A DNA stretch of 43,062 bases, taken from contig JAEYXQ010000175.1 in NCBI GenBank assembly GCA_023431205.1, positions 1 through 43,062 of the forward strand, written 5' to 3'. A program made the translations under genes and the position numbers. The stretch comes from Pseudomonadota bacterium (GTDB taxonomy: Bacteria > Pseudomonadota > Alphaproteobacteria > Rhizobiales > Devosiaceae). The notes beneath the pieces are model-generated. The model ran no database searches and was not told where the DNA came from. It saw only the letters and a list, made by a program, of their open reading frames with translations. Below, piece after piece: positions 23,702 to 31,485 of this stretch (its first letter is position 1; every line of letters starts with the position of its first letter).

Positions 23702-24721
23702 GTGACCAGTTCGACCGACATCCCCGCAACCACCAGCATCGAGCGCGCCCGCCGCTTTTCGGTCGCGCCGATGATGGACTGGACGGATCGGCACTGTCGC
23801 TACCTGCACCGGCTGCTGACCCGCAACGCCTTGCTGTTCACCGAGATGGTCACCAGCGCCGCCATCGTCCATGGCGATGTCGAGCGGCACCTGGCGTTCG
23901 ACGCCTTCGAGCAGCCGGTGGCGCTGCAGCTCGGCGGCTCCGATCCTGCTGAACTCGCCCGCGCCCTACGCCTGGCCGAGCCCTATGGCTATGCGGAGAT
24001 CAACCTCAATGTCGGCTGCCCGTCCGACCGGGTGCAGTCCGGCCGCTTCGGCGCCTGTCTGATGGCCGAACCCGACCTCGTCGCCGAGTGTGTCCGCGCC
24101 ATGCGCGACGCCACCGATCGGCCGGTCACGGTGAAGTGCCGCATCGGCATCGACGACCAGGACACCGAGGAAAGCCTCGACCGCTTCGCCGATGCGATGG
24201 TGACAGCCGGGGTGGATGCGCTCTATGTCCATGCCCGCAAGGCCTGGCTCAAGGGACTAAGCCCCAAGGAAAACCGCACCATCCCGCCGCTTGACTACCC
24301 GCGCGTGCATCGCCTCCGCGCCCGGCTGGCGCCGCTGCCCGTGATGATCAATGGCGGCATCGACACGCTGGAGCTGGCCGAGGCCGAAATGGCGCATATG
24401 GACGGGGTGATGCTGGGCCGCGCCGCCTACCACAATCCGATGCTGCTGGCCGAAGTCGACCGCCGCTTTTTCGGCGACCCCCGCCCGGCGCCGTCGCTCG
24501 AAACGGTGATGGATGAGATGTCGGCCTACGCCGAGCGCCACCTTGCCTCGGGCGGCAGGCTCAACACCATCACCCGCCACATGCTCGGGCTCGCCAATGG
24601 CCTGCCGGGCGCCCGCCAGTTCCGACAGATCCTCAGCGTCGATGCCGCCCGCCGGGGCGCCGGGGTCGAGGTGCTCGATCGTGCTCTTTCGTCGATCACG
24701 CCGCTGTCGGTCGCCAGCTAG
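23702..24721 (+). CDS. dusA: tRNA-dihydrouridine(20/20a) synthase DusA
   Basis: A 339-aa flavoprotein that reduces U20/U20a in the D-loop of tRNA using FMN and NADPH. The family opening SVAPMMDWTDRHCRYLHRLL is near residue 18. The catalytic Cys106 is in NVGCPSDRVQSG. KCRIGIDD and the phosphate-binding NGGIDTLELA and GVMLGRAAY segments complete the TIM barrel, and the C-terminal helical domain is normal. The GTG at 23702 is used because the open frame upstream carries no family sequence. Its stop shares the tetranucleotide CTAG with the convergent aspartic protease gene. DusA rather than DusB/C is indicated by the APMMDWTDRHCR motif. Confidence 0.94.
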   Translation: MTSSTDIPATTSIERARRFSVAPMMDWTDRHCRYLHRLLTRNALLFTEMVTSAAIVHGDVERHLAFDAFEQPVALQLGGSDPAELARALRLAEPYGYAEINLNVGCPSDRVQSGRFGACLMAEPDLVAECVRAMRDATDRPVTVKCRIGIDDQDTEESLDRFADAMVTAGVDALYVHARKAWLKGLSPKENRTIPPLDYPRVHRLRARLAPLPVMINGGIDTLELAEAEMAHMDGVMLGRAAYHNPMLLAEVDRRFFGDPRPAPSLETVMDEMSAYAERHLASGGRLNTITRHMLGLANGLPGARQFRQILSVDAARRGAGVEVLDRALSSITPLSVAS

Positions 24722-25404
24722 TTGGTGAGCTCGAGCGAGTTCTGCGTCACGCTGTAGCGGCTGAGCGTCTCGAGAAACGTCATGCCCAGGAGGCTCATGT
24801 CGAGGGCGCCCGCCTCGACCACGAAGGCGGGGACGTTCTCGCGCACGATGCCGCCAATCTCCATCCGCTCGAGCCGCACCCGGGCGGCACTTCCGGTGCC
24901 GTTGGCGGTGGCGACAGGAAGCGAGTAGCGCAAACCGCTGGTGTCGATCCCCGCTGCTTCCGCATCGCTGACCGTCAGCACCACTGCGCTGGCGCCGGTA
25001 TCGAAGATCATTGGCGTTTCATGCCCGTTGACGTCGGCGATCACCTCGAAATGGCCGCCGACCCCGCGGCGGAAGATGGCGGTGCCGCGCTCGGCGTCGA
25101 CCAGTGCCACCCCCGGCTGCAACTCGCCCATCACCCGGCCCGCGACCGACGACAGTTCGTCGCGATAGGCGTAGCCCACCACGGCGACGGCGAAGATGCC
25201 GACCCACAGCACTACGGCGCTGAGCAGCTCCGAAAGCCGCCGCCGGCGGGTGAACACGCCGCCGGCAAAGACGATCAGGATCACGAGGAGCGGGATGAGT
25301 TGTGCGGTCTGCGCCTGCGTCAGGCCAAGCACGCTGCCGGCATCTGCACTGATCAGCAGCGCCAGCCCGGCCGCGACAAGGAGGGCGATGCCGATGAAGA
25401 TCAT
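24718..25404 (-). CDS. Membrane-anchored retropepsin-like aspartic protease (TIGR02281-type)
   Basis: A 228-aa protein with three hydrophobic helices near the N-terminus (about 1-24, 32-50, 60-80) and a periplasmic aspartic protease domain (about 100-228). The active-site motif is MIFDTGASAVVLT, followed by the flap/core strands and the second conserved hydrophobic-Gly segment LLGMTFLETLSRY. Such single-lobe proteases work as dimers; this TIGR02281 type is common in alphaproteobacteria and its substrates are mostly unknown. The start at 25404 (MIFIGIAL) has an AGCAGGC sequence upstream. It lies between dusA (overlapping stops) and cobS, about 70 nt from the latter on the same strand. Confidence 0.85.
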   Translation of the reverse strand: MIFIGIALLVAAGLALLISADAGSVLGLTQAQTAQLIPLLVILIVFAGGVFTRRRRLSELLSAVVLWVGIFAVAVVGYAYRDELSSVAGRVMGELQPGVALVDAERGTAIFRRGVGGHFEVIADVNGHETPMIFDTGASAVVLTVSDAEAAGIDTSGLRYSLPVATANGTGSAARVRLERMEIGGIVRENVPAFVVEAGALDMSLLGMTFLETLSRYSVTQNSLELTN

Positions 25405-25474
25405 GCCTGCTGCCCTTTCCGTTGCCGGCTCACCAACAGCATAAAGGCACGGGAGAGCCTGGGTTCAACCCCGC

Positions 25475-26317
25475 TCACGCGAATGCCAGTATCGCGCCGA
25501 GCGTTGCGACCTCGACCAGCGCGCCCAGGCCCCCGATCAGATCGCCGGTCTGTCCGCCAACCTTGTTGCGGCAAAGCTGGGTCCAGCCCAACACCAAAAG
25601 GACGGTCGCAACCAGCGCCGCCACCACGCCCACGACCCCAGCCACCGGCCCCGCGAGCATGAAGACCAGCACGCCGGCCATGGCAGCCCCGACCCAGAAG
25701 CCGGTGGGCGCCAGCTGCCCCGCGGCGGACGAGGCGCCGGTGGAGCGGGCGGGGGGCAGCAGCATCGGCAGCGCCAGCGAAGCGGAGCGGCCGGCAACGG
25801 TTAACGCCAGCAGCGCCAGCGCGCCCAGCACCGGGTGTTCCGCCGCCAGCGCCGCCAGCCCGGTGACGCGGGCCAGCAGCAGCAGCGCCAGCGCCGCAAC
25901 CCCATAGGTGCCGTGGCGGCTGTCCTTCATGATATCGAGCCGACGTTCGGCGGTGTTGCCGCCGAACAGGCCGTCGGCACTGTCCGCCAGCGCATCCTCG
26001 CCCATTGCGCCGGTGACGATCACCAGCAGGGCCACCGCCAGCGTGGCGGCAAACAAGGGCGGCCAGCCGACGGTTGCGCCGAGGGCGAGCAGCAGTGCCG
26101 GACCGGCACCGATGATCAGGCTGGCCAGCGGCAAGGCCATGGCCATCCGGTTCATGTCGGGTTTCTGATGCGGCGAGTCGCCGGTGGGCAGCCGCGAGAA
26201 GAACCGCAGCGCCATGATCAGGTCGGCGCCGAGACCCAGCTGGCCGGTGGCCGCTGCCTCGGCACGGTCGTCGGCGCCCGGCGCTGTGGTGGTGTCGATG
26301 TCCGGCTTCGGTTGCAT
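25475..26317 (-). CDS. cobS: Adenosylcobinamide-GDP ribazoletransferase (cobalamin synthase)
   Basis: A 280-aa integral membrane enzyme that joins adenosylcobinamide-GDP to alpha-ribazole in the last step of cobalamin assembly. Family motifs include ALRFFSRLPTG (near 35), the acidic metal-binding segment EDALADSADGLFGG, the RLDIMKDSRHGTYG motif and the GGQTGDLIGG segment near the C-terminus; about seven helices are predicted. The ATG at 26317 is preferred over GTG 26359 because the extra residues are not family-like, but the ribosome site is weak. It is divergent from cobT by 59 bp, so the two share a promoter region. No cobalamin riboswitch fits in that gap. Confidence 0.94.
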   Translation of the reverse strand: MQPKPDIDTTTAPGADDRAEAAATGQLGLGADLIMALRFFSRLPTGDSPHQKPDMNRMAMALPLASLIIGAGPALLLALGATVGWPPLFAATLAVALLVIVTGAMGEDALADSADGLFGGNTAERRLDIMKDSRHGTYGVAALALLLLARVTGLAALAAEHPVLGALALLALTVAGRSASLALPMLLPPARSTGASSAAGQLAPTGFWVGAAMAGVLVFMLAGPVAGVVGVVAALVATVLLVLGWTQLCRNKVGGQTGDLIGGLGALVEVATLGAILAFA

Positions 26318-26376
26318 TCGCTCGGCTTCTGGGCCAACAAGTCGCGACCTTCCTAGCACACCGGTGACGACTCGCC

Positions 26377-27402
26377 ATGCCCGCGCTCAACCCCGCCTAT
26401 GCCGACATCGTCGAGTTGCTGCTGACCGTCCCCGATGGGGACGAAACGGCCGTGGCGGCGGTGCGCAGCCGCGATCGCCAGCTCACCAAGCCGGCCGGAT
26501 CGCTGGGGCGGATGGAAGAGCTGGTCGAGTTCCTCGCCCGCTGGCAGGGCCGGGCAACGCCGCGGCTCGACAACCCCATGGTGACGGTGTTCGCAGCCAA
26601 TCACGGCGTCACCGACCAGGGCGTCTCGGCCTTCCCGCGCGAGGTCACCGCGCAGATGGTCGCCAACTTCACTAATGGCGGCGCCGCGGTGTCGCAGATC
26701 TGTGCGCTGCACGAACTCAACCTGCGCGTCTTCGAACTGGCGCTGGAACTGCCCACCGGCGACATAACGCTGGAGCCGGCCCTGGACGACAAGATGTGCG
26801 CCGCCACCATCGCCTATGGCATGGAGGCGGTGGCCGGCCGGCCGGACCTCGTCTGCCTCGGCGAAATGGGCATCGGCAACACCACCGTCGCCGCCGCCAT
26901 CTACGCCGGCCTCTATGGCGGCACCGGCGCCGACTGGGTCGGGCGCGGCACCGGCGTCGATGATGCCGGACTCGAGCGCAAGGCCTCTGCCGTCGATCGG
27001 GCGCTGGCGCTGCATCGCAACAGCCTGGACCATCCGCTCGATGTCCTGGCCCGCCTCGGCGGCCGCGAGATCGCCGCCATGCTGGGCGCCATCATTGCCG
27101 CGCGCCACCAGAAGGTGCCGATGATCGTCGATGGGTTTGTCGCCACCGCGGCAGCCGCAATCGCGCATGCGGTCAATCCGGCCGCCATCGAGCATTGCCT
27201 GTTCGCCCATGTCTCCGCCGAGAGCGGCCACGCCCGCGCCCTCCAGGCGATGGGCCAGACCGGGCTGCTCGATCTCGGGATGCGACTGGGCGAGGGGAGT
27301 GGCGCTGCACTGGCGGCGGTGCTCGCCAAGACGGCGCTGCACCTGCATCTCAACATGGCCACCTTCGAAAGCGCCGCGGTCAGCACCCGTAGCGACGGCT
27401 GA
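26377..27402 (+). CDS. cobT: Nicotinate-nucleotide--dimethylbenzimidazole phosphoribosyltransferase
   Basis: A 341-aa enzyme that makes alpha-ribazole phosphate for the lower ligand of cobalamin. Recognisable segments are KPAGSLGRMEELVEFLARWQ near residue 35, FAANHGVTDQGVSAFP, GEMGIGNTTVAAAI, the phosphate-binding VGRGTGVDD, and LGEGSGAALA near the C-terminus, which holds the catalytic Glu. Length matches the family. It is named CobU in the Pseudomonas denitrificans scheme. It is divergent from cobS, so lower-ligand activation and final assembly are encoded back to back. It converges with the secreted hypothetical gene with a single base between stops. Confidence 0.95.
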   Translation: MPALNPAYADIVELLLTVPDGDETAVAAVRSRDRQLTKPAGSLGRMEELVEFLARWQGRATPRLDNPMVTVFAANHGVTDQGVSAFPREVTAQMVANFTNGGAAVSQICALHELNLRVFELALELPTGDITLEPALDDKMCAATIAYGMEAVAGRPDLVCLGEMGIGNTTVAAAIYAGLYGGTGADWVGRGTGVDDAGLERKASAVDRALALHRNSLDHPLDVLARLGGREIAAMLGAIIAARHQKVPMIVDGFVATAAAAIAHAVNPAAIEHCLFAHVSAESGHARALQAMGQTGLLDLGMRLGEGSGAALAAVLAKTALHLHLNMATFESAAVSTRSDG

Positions 27403-27403
27403 G

Positions 27404-28090
27404 CTACTCGGCCGTCGGCTCGTCTGCCTCCGGCTCAGCCTGCCCGGCTGGCTCCTTGCTGCCGGAAGACACGCTGCCGCGCGGCGCGAGACCGCCGGCC
27501 CCGGGCTCCAGCGCCAGCAGGTCCACGCCGTACTGCCGCCGGAAGGTGATCACCGCCTCCCGCGCCAGTCCCTGCAGCGTCGACACATCCTGATTGCGCA
27601 ACGCGGTACTCATCGCCGCGTGCAGCACCAGGAAATCCAGCATCAGCCGCTCTGCCATCGCCTGGCGCTGATCGTCATTGAGGCCCCGGAACGATCGATC
27701 AATGGACAGGGCATGCTGCAACTGCCGGCGCACCGGGCCGGGCGGGATGTCCACGGTAAAGGCCGCGTTGGCGACCATCCAGTTCAGCATCCAGTAGGCC
27801 GCCAAGGCATCGGCGACGTTGCCGATCTGCATCCCGTAAGGCTTCACCAGCTCCTGCCAGATCAGCTCGTGTGACTTCTCGTCGAACCGCTCCTGGAAGG
27901 CCGCCCGGGCATCGGCCCCGGCGCTGCGATAGACGCCGTCGAGAAAGCTGCGCTTCACCCGATAACCGACGGAAGCCGACGGCGTGTAGCTGGTGTCGAA
28001 CTCCACACCTGTTTGGGCCTGGGGCAGGGGCGAGTCCTGCGCCGCAACGGTGGGAACAAGCAGCAGCAGGGAGAAAAGGATGGTGCGCAT
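27404..28090 (-). CDS. Secreted protein of unknown function (possibly DUF6683-like)
   Basis: A 228-aa protein with a clear signal peptide (MRTILFSLLLLVPTVAAQ) and a mainly helical mature region. Features are YTPSASVGYRVKRSFLDGVY, a helical YGMQIGNVADALAAYWMLNW segment, further helices to about 190, and a charged, proline/glutamate-rich C-terminal tail. The NVADALAAYW pattern recalls the DUF6683 family, but that is from memory and not secure. ATG 28090 is chosen because it gives the signal peptide directly; longer in-frame versions overlap the upstream kinase end. It is 53 nt downstream of the PleC-like kinase on the same strand and may be co-transcribed with it. No function is inferred. Confidence 0.8.
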   Translation of the reverse strand: MRTILFSLLLLVPTVAAQDSPLPQAQTGVEFDTSYTPSASVGYRVKRSFLDGVYRSAGADARAAFQERFDEKSHELIWQELVKPYGMQIGNVADALAAYWMLNWMVANAAFTVDIPPGPVRRQLQHALSIDRSFRGLNDDQRQAMAERLMLDFLVLHAAMSTALRNQDVSTLQGLAREAVITFRRQYGVDLLALEPGAGGLAPRGSVSSGSKEPAGQAEPEADEPTAE

Positions 28091-28143
28091 CCATATAGCC
28101 GAGCAGAACCGGCGCCCCGAGGCAAGTACCTGCGAGGAGAGCA

Positions 28144-29673
28144 TCAGCCGGCTTCGGAGTAGATCTCGAGCTTGTTGCGGCGGGCGGTGACCGGCGCCAG
28201 CGCATCCATCACCCGGGCGCGCGGGAAGGTGGCGATCACTTCGGTGCCGAAGCGGAGCTTGGAGAACAGGTCGAACCGGCCCTGATGGAGGTCCATGATC
28301 TTCTGCACGATCGGCAGGCCGAGACCGGCTCCCTGCTCGGCGGTCTTCTGGGCCAGCGAGCCCTGGCCGAACGAGGAGAGCACCGTCTGGATCTCGTTTT
28401 CCGGAATGCCGGGCCCGTTGTCCTTCACCGACACCAATTGGCCGCCATCGGCGCTGCGGGTCACCACCAGCACCACCTTGCCGTGCTGCGGGGTGAACTT
28501 CACCGCATTGCTGAGCAGGTTCAGGATCACCTGGCGGATGGCACGCTCGTCGCCCCAGATGCGGGGCAGGTTGTCCGAGGCGTTGAACACCAGTTCGATG
28601 CCCTTGCTCTTGGCGCGCAGGTCCATCATCCGCTTGCAGTCGGCGGCGATGTCGATCAGGGACACGGCCTCTTCGTGCAGCTCGTACTTGCCGGCTTCGA
28701 TGCGGCTGAGGTCGAGCAGTTCGTTGATCAGCGTCAGCAGGTGCTGGCCGCTGGCGTGGATGTCGCCGGCATATTCCTTGTATTGCGGCACGCCGTGCGA
28801 TCCCAGCAGTTCCGATTTCAACACTTCGGAAAAGCCGATGATGGCGTTGAGCGGCGTGCGCAGCTCATGGCTCATGGTCGCCAGGAACTGCGACTTGGCG
28901 ATGTTGGCCTGCTCGGCATGGCGGCGGGCCTCGTCGGACATCTGCCGCGCCTCTTCGAGTTCGGAGATCAGCTGGTCCTTCTCGGCCTGGTGCGAGATGG
29001 TCTCAAGTTCGGAGCGGTGAAGCTGGCGCGCCAGGTAGACGAAGAAGATTTCGCCGAAGATGGCGACCGCGGCGAGTGTGTAGTTCAGCGTGCCGCCGAG
29101 CCGCAGCAGGGTGGCCGACACGGTCAGCGTCACCGGCAGGGTGCTCATCAGCGTCGCGGCGGGCAACGAGTGGGTGGCGACCGCATTGGCCGCCACGCTC
29201 ACCACCACCATGGCGAACATCACCGAGGCCAGCGTCTGCGCGTCGGCGACCAGCGTGAACAGCGCCAGCAAGGACCAGGCCGTGCCGTGGACGACTTCCA
29301 CCGCCACAAAGCTCGCGGTCCACTTCTCGGCGTTGAAGCGCGAGGGGTCGGCACGCTTGAAGCGGCGCGCCATCATCACCACGGCCAGCAGGCTGATCAG
29401 CACCGTCGCTGCCCACAGGGCCGAGATGCCGAGCGGCACCCAGAAGCTGGCGACGGTGGCAAGAATGATCACGATCACGGCCATCGGCAGCGCGGCGATC
29501 AGGCGCGCGCCGGCATAGTCGTGCATCAGCTCGAAATCGAAGGAAGAACGGGTGCCCGAGGTCGAGGTCAGCCGCTGGCGCGCGTCCGACACCGTCTTCT
29601 GGGCGGCGCGCTTGCCATCGCGGCCCATCTGGGCTCGCACATCGGCAATGGCGGTCATCTGCGGGGACGCCAT
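28144..29673 (-). CDS. PleC/PdhS-like membrane sensor histidine kinase
   Basis: A 509-aa kinase with a cytoplasmic N-terminus (about 1-45), five to six membrane helices (about 50-205), a coiled-coil linker (about 215-255), HisKA with phosphoacceptor His269 (FLATMSHELRTPLNAIIGFS) and an HATPase domain (NLLSNAVKF, DNGPGIP, GAGLGLPIV). The sequence after the His (YKEYAGDIHASGQHLL) is typical of the PleC/PdhS group that controls DivK/CtrA cell-cycle signalling in alphaproteobacteria; orthology is not claimed. ATG 29673 is preferred over TTG 29688. No response regulator is adjacent. It is divergent from the Lrp-type regulator. Confidence 0.88.
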   Translation of the reverse strand: MASPQMTAIADVRAQMGRDGKRAAQKTVSDARQRLTSTSGTRSSFDFELMHDYAGARLIAALPMAVIVIILATVASFWVPLGISALWAATVLISLLAVVMMARRFKRADPSRFNAEKWTASFVAVEVVHGTAWSLLALFTLVADAQTLASVMFAMVVVSVAANAVATHSLPAATLMSTLPVTLTVSATLLRLGGTLNYTLAAVAIFGEIFFVYLARQLHRSELETISHQAEKDQLISELEEARQMSDEARRHAEQANIAKSQFLATMSHELRTPLNAIIGFSEVLKSELLGSHGVPQYKEYAGDIHASGQHLLTLINELLDLSRIEAGKYELHEEAVSLIDIAADCKRMMDLRAKSKGIELVFNASDNLPRIWGDERAIRQVILNLLSNAVKFTPQHGKVVLVVTRSADGGQLVSVKDNGPGIPENEIQTVLSSFGQGSLAQKTAEQGAGLGLPIVQKIMDLHQGRFDLFSKLRFGTEVIATFPRARVMDALAPVTARRNKLEIYSEAG

Positions 29674-29911
29674 GAAACTCGTACTCAACTACTCTTTGCG
29701 AACAGGAACGCGTTCGCTGCCGGGGCGTGCGCACGTTACGCAGAGCGTGGTTAATTGCCCGTGAAAGGTGTTGGTTAACAGAAGTTTGCCGCGAGGGGCC
29801 AAGCCTCGTGGCGCAACATTATTGCCAAATCGGCGGCCATGTGGCAGTTACACGACAAAATCACGGCGGAAATTCCGCTTTCGGCAAAATCTGGTTTCGT
29901 CAGGGGGCAAA
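29674..29911. promoter_or_regulatory. Divergent gap between the PleC-like kinase and the Lrp regulator
   Basis: This 238-bp gap holds no gene. It contains the palindrome GCGGAAATTCCGC (29866-29878), 33 nt before the Lrp start, where an autoregulatory Lrp-type site would be expected. It also has a 9-bp hairpin with one G-T pair (GCCGCGAGG/CCTCGTGGC, 29788-29812). The stretch from 29750 to 29900 is visibly more AT-rich than the surroundings. No clear -35/-10 pair was found. Confidence 0.4.
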
Positions 29912-30397
29912 ATGGCGTTGGACAAGATCGACCGGAAAATTCTCACTTTGCTGCAGAAGGATGCCACCATGCCGGTGGCCGAAATCGGCCGCAAGGTCGG
30001 CCTGTCGACCACGCCTTGCTGGCGCCGCATCCAGAAGATGGAGGAGGACGGAGTCATCCAGCGCCGCGTCGCCGTGCTCGACCCCATCAAGGTCAATGTC
30101 GGGGTGACAGTGTTCGTCTCGGTCAAGACCAACGAGCACAACGAAGCCTGGATGCGCAAGTTTTCGGGCGTGATCGAGGACTTTCCCGAGGTCGTCGAGT
30201 TCTACCGCATGAGCGGCGACGTCGACTACCTGATGCGCGTGGTGGTCCCCGACATCGGGGCCTATGACGCCTTCTACAAGCGGCTGATCAGCAAGATCAA
30301 CCTGACCGATGTCAGCTCCGCCTTCGCCATGGGGCAGATCAAATACACTACCGCGCTGCCGCTCGATTTCGCCATCGTTGTCGACGACGACAAGTAG
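29912..30397 (+). CDS. Lrp/AsnC-family transcriptional regulator
   Basis: A 161-aa regulator with an N-terminal helix-turn-helix (about 4-60; LDKIDRKILTLLQKDATMP and GRKVGLSTTPCWRRIQKM) and a C-terminal RAM effector-binding domain (about 70-150; VTVFVSVKTNEHNEAW, FYRMSGDVDYLMRVVVPD). These proteins form octamers that sense amino acids. The Cys in TTPCWRRI is typical of the alphaproteobacterial Lrp subgroup. ATG 29912 is chosen because of AGGGGG 5-6 nt upstream; the longer frame upstream is not family-like. The stop codon is directly followed by the ATG of the glyoxalase-like gene, so the two are translated together. Targets are unknown. Confidence 0.92.
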   Translation: MALDKIDRKILTLLQKDATMPVAEIGRKVGLSTTPCWRRIQKMEEDGVIQRRVAVLDPIKVNVGVTVFVSVKTNEHNEAWMRKFSGVIEDFPEVVEFYRMSGDVDYLMRVVVPDIGAYDAFYKRLISKINLTDVSSAFAMGQIKYTTALPLDFAIVVDDDK

Positions 30398-30799
30398 ATG
30401 CTGGTCGGCTTCGAACATGCCGGCATGACAGCGGCCGACCTCGACCGCACCATCCACTTCTATTGTGACCTGCTCGGTCTCCGCCTGGCGCTGCGCAAGC
30501 GCCAGGCCAGCGGAGAACTCGCCTTCCTTGATGCCGGCGGCGGCATGCTGGAAATCTTCGCACCCGAGCAACCCATTGCCCCGGCGCGCGACGTGCCGGC
30601 TGGCGAGGCCGGCGTCCGCCACCTCACCTTCGCCGTCACCGATGTGGACGCGATGGTCGCCCGCCTGGAGGCCGCCGGCGTCCCGGTGGTGGAGCGTCCG
30701 CGCGATGCCCACAACCGCGAGATGGTCCGCCGTGTCGCCTTTGTCCGCGACCCCGACGGCATCCTCATCGAACTGGTCGAGCGCGCCTCAGGCCGGTGA
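30398..30799 (+). CDS. VOC (glyoxalase/bleomycin resistance) superfamily protein
   Basis: A 133-aa protein with two beta-alpha-beta-beta-beta modules of the vicinal oxygen chelate fold (about 4-55 and 70-130). Candidate metal ligands are His7 (GFEHAGM), the Glu in MLEIF, His in VRHLTF and Glu in ILIELVE, the pattern seen in glyoxalase I and methylmalonyl-CoA epimerase relatives. The reaction is not determinable. It begins at the base after the Lrp stop, so it is very likely in the same operon and perhaps linked to amino acid catabolism under that regulator. No ribosome site is needed beyond coupling. Confidence 0.85.
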   Translation: MLVGFEHAGMTAADLDRTIHFYCDLLGLRLALRKRQASGELAFLDAGGGMLEIFAPEQPIAPARDVPAGEAGVRHLTFAVTDVDAMVARLEAAGVPVVERPRDAHNREMVRRVAFVRDPDGILIELVERASGR

Positions 30800-30816
30800 G
30801 CGCGTGCTGACCGCTC

Positions 30817-30845
30817 TTGTCAGCGAGCTGTCAGCTCTATGTTAT
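30817..30845 (+). promoter_or_regulatory. Predicted sigma-70 promoter of the DUF1236-type gene
   Basis: TTGTCA (30817-30822) and TGTTAT (30840-30845) are separated by 17 nt, matching the consensus hexamers at 5 and 4 of 6 positions. Transcription would start near 30852, giving a leader of about 78 nt that holds a small stem (GCGAC/GTCGC). Confidence 0.5.
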
Positions 30846-30929
30846 TGAAAGAATAGGATTTTCTGCGGGAACCGCGACAGCGTCGCGACCGTTGCTGGGG
30901 CAATGTTTCAAGCACAGGGAAACAGCCTC

Positions 30930-31301
30930 GTGAACCTCCGGCTCTCAACCGCCCTCGCGCTGATCCTTGCCATGGGTGCTGCCCCGGCCATGGCTCAGGA
31001 CACCGCGGTATCGGGCTCCGTGACGACCGAGACCGGCACCGCAACCGACCTCTCGGTCGAGCAGCAGACCGAACTGCGCACCATCATCACCGAAGCCGGG
31101 GTCGAGCCCGTCGCGGAAACCGACTTCGACGTCTCCGTCGGCGCCGTGGTCCCCGACGGCATCGTGCTGAAGCCCCTGCCGGCCGGCATCGCCGGGATCG
31201 CGCCTGCCTATGACGGCTACCTGTTCTTCCTGCTCGCCGACGGCCGCATCGCGGTCGTCCATCCCGACACCCTCGAGATCGTTCTCGTCATTACCGCCTG
31301 A
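30930..31301 (+). CDS. Secreted DUF1236-type protein
   Basis: A 123-aa protein with a signal peptide (NLRLSTALALILAMG to PAMAQ). A Thr/Ser/Glu-rich linker is followed by a C-terminal region of about 60 residues: VSVGAVVPDGIVLKPLPAGI, then APAYDGYLFFLLADGRIAVV and HPDTLEIVLVI. This P-x-x-Y-x-x-Y then I-x-I-V-x-P-x-T-x-x-I-V-x-V-I pattern is that of DUF1236, a small periplasmic family of rhizobia with no known function. GTG 30930 is chosen because it gives the signal peptide directly and has AGGGAAA upstream; ATG 30903 is an alternative. A good promoter precedes it and an intrinsic terminator follows, so it is a single-gene unit. Confidence 0.8.
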   Translation: MNLRLSTALALILAMGAAPAMAQDTAVSGSVTTETGTATDLSVEQQTELRTIITEAGVEPVAETDFDVSVGAVVPDGIVLKPLPAGIAGIAPAYDGYLFFLLADGRIAVVHPDTLEIVLVITA

Positions 31302-31307
31302 CACCGT

Positions 31308-31344
31308 CGGGTCCGGTGCGCTCCCCTCGCCGGACCCGCTTTTC
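31308..31344 (+). terminator. Intrinsic terminator after the DUF1236-type gene
   Basis: CGGGTCCGG (31308-31316) and CCGGACCCG (31330-31338) form a perfect 9-bp stem with a 13-nt loop, followed by CTTTTCC. It begins 6 nt after the stop. Confidence 0.7.
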
Positions 31345-31360
31345 CAGAAGGAAGCGCCCC

Positions 31361-31483
31361 ATGGTCACCGTCGTCGTCATTCTGTCCTGTATCGGTCTTG
31401 CCTGTGCTGCCACCGCCGGCCTCATCGCCAGCACCCAGGCGCCAGCACCGCAGCCTAACGAGCCGGGCCCGCACGCAGCCTGA
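31361..31483 (+). CDS. Possible small membrane protein (40 aa)
   Basis: An ATG with AAGGAAG about 6 nt upstream opens a 40-codon frame. It encodes one hydrophobic helix (VTVVVILSCIGLACAATAGL) followed by a Pro/Gln-rich hydrophilic tail (QAPAPQPNEPGPHAA). This is the shape of a single-pass small membrane protein. It lies directly after an intrinsic terminator, so it would depend on read-through or its own promoter, and its stop is 2 nt from the stop of the convergent kinase. I know no family for it. The good ribosome site and helix support it; its shortness keeps confidence moderate. Confidence 0.45.
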   Translation: MVTVVVILSCIGLACAATAGLIASTQAPAPQPNEPGPHAA

Positions 31484-31485
31484 GC

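Noticed and set aside
26318..26376. Cobalamin riboswitch between cobS and cobT
   Set aside because: The gap is only 59 bp and shows no B12-box-like sequence or multi-stem fold.
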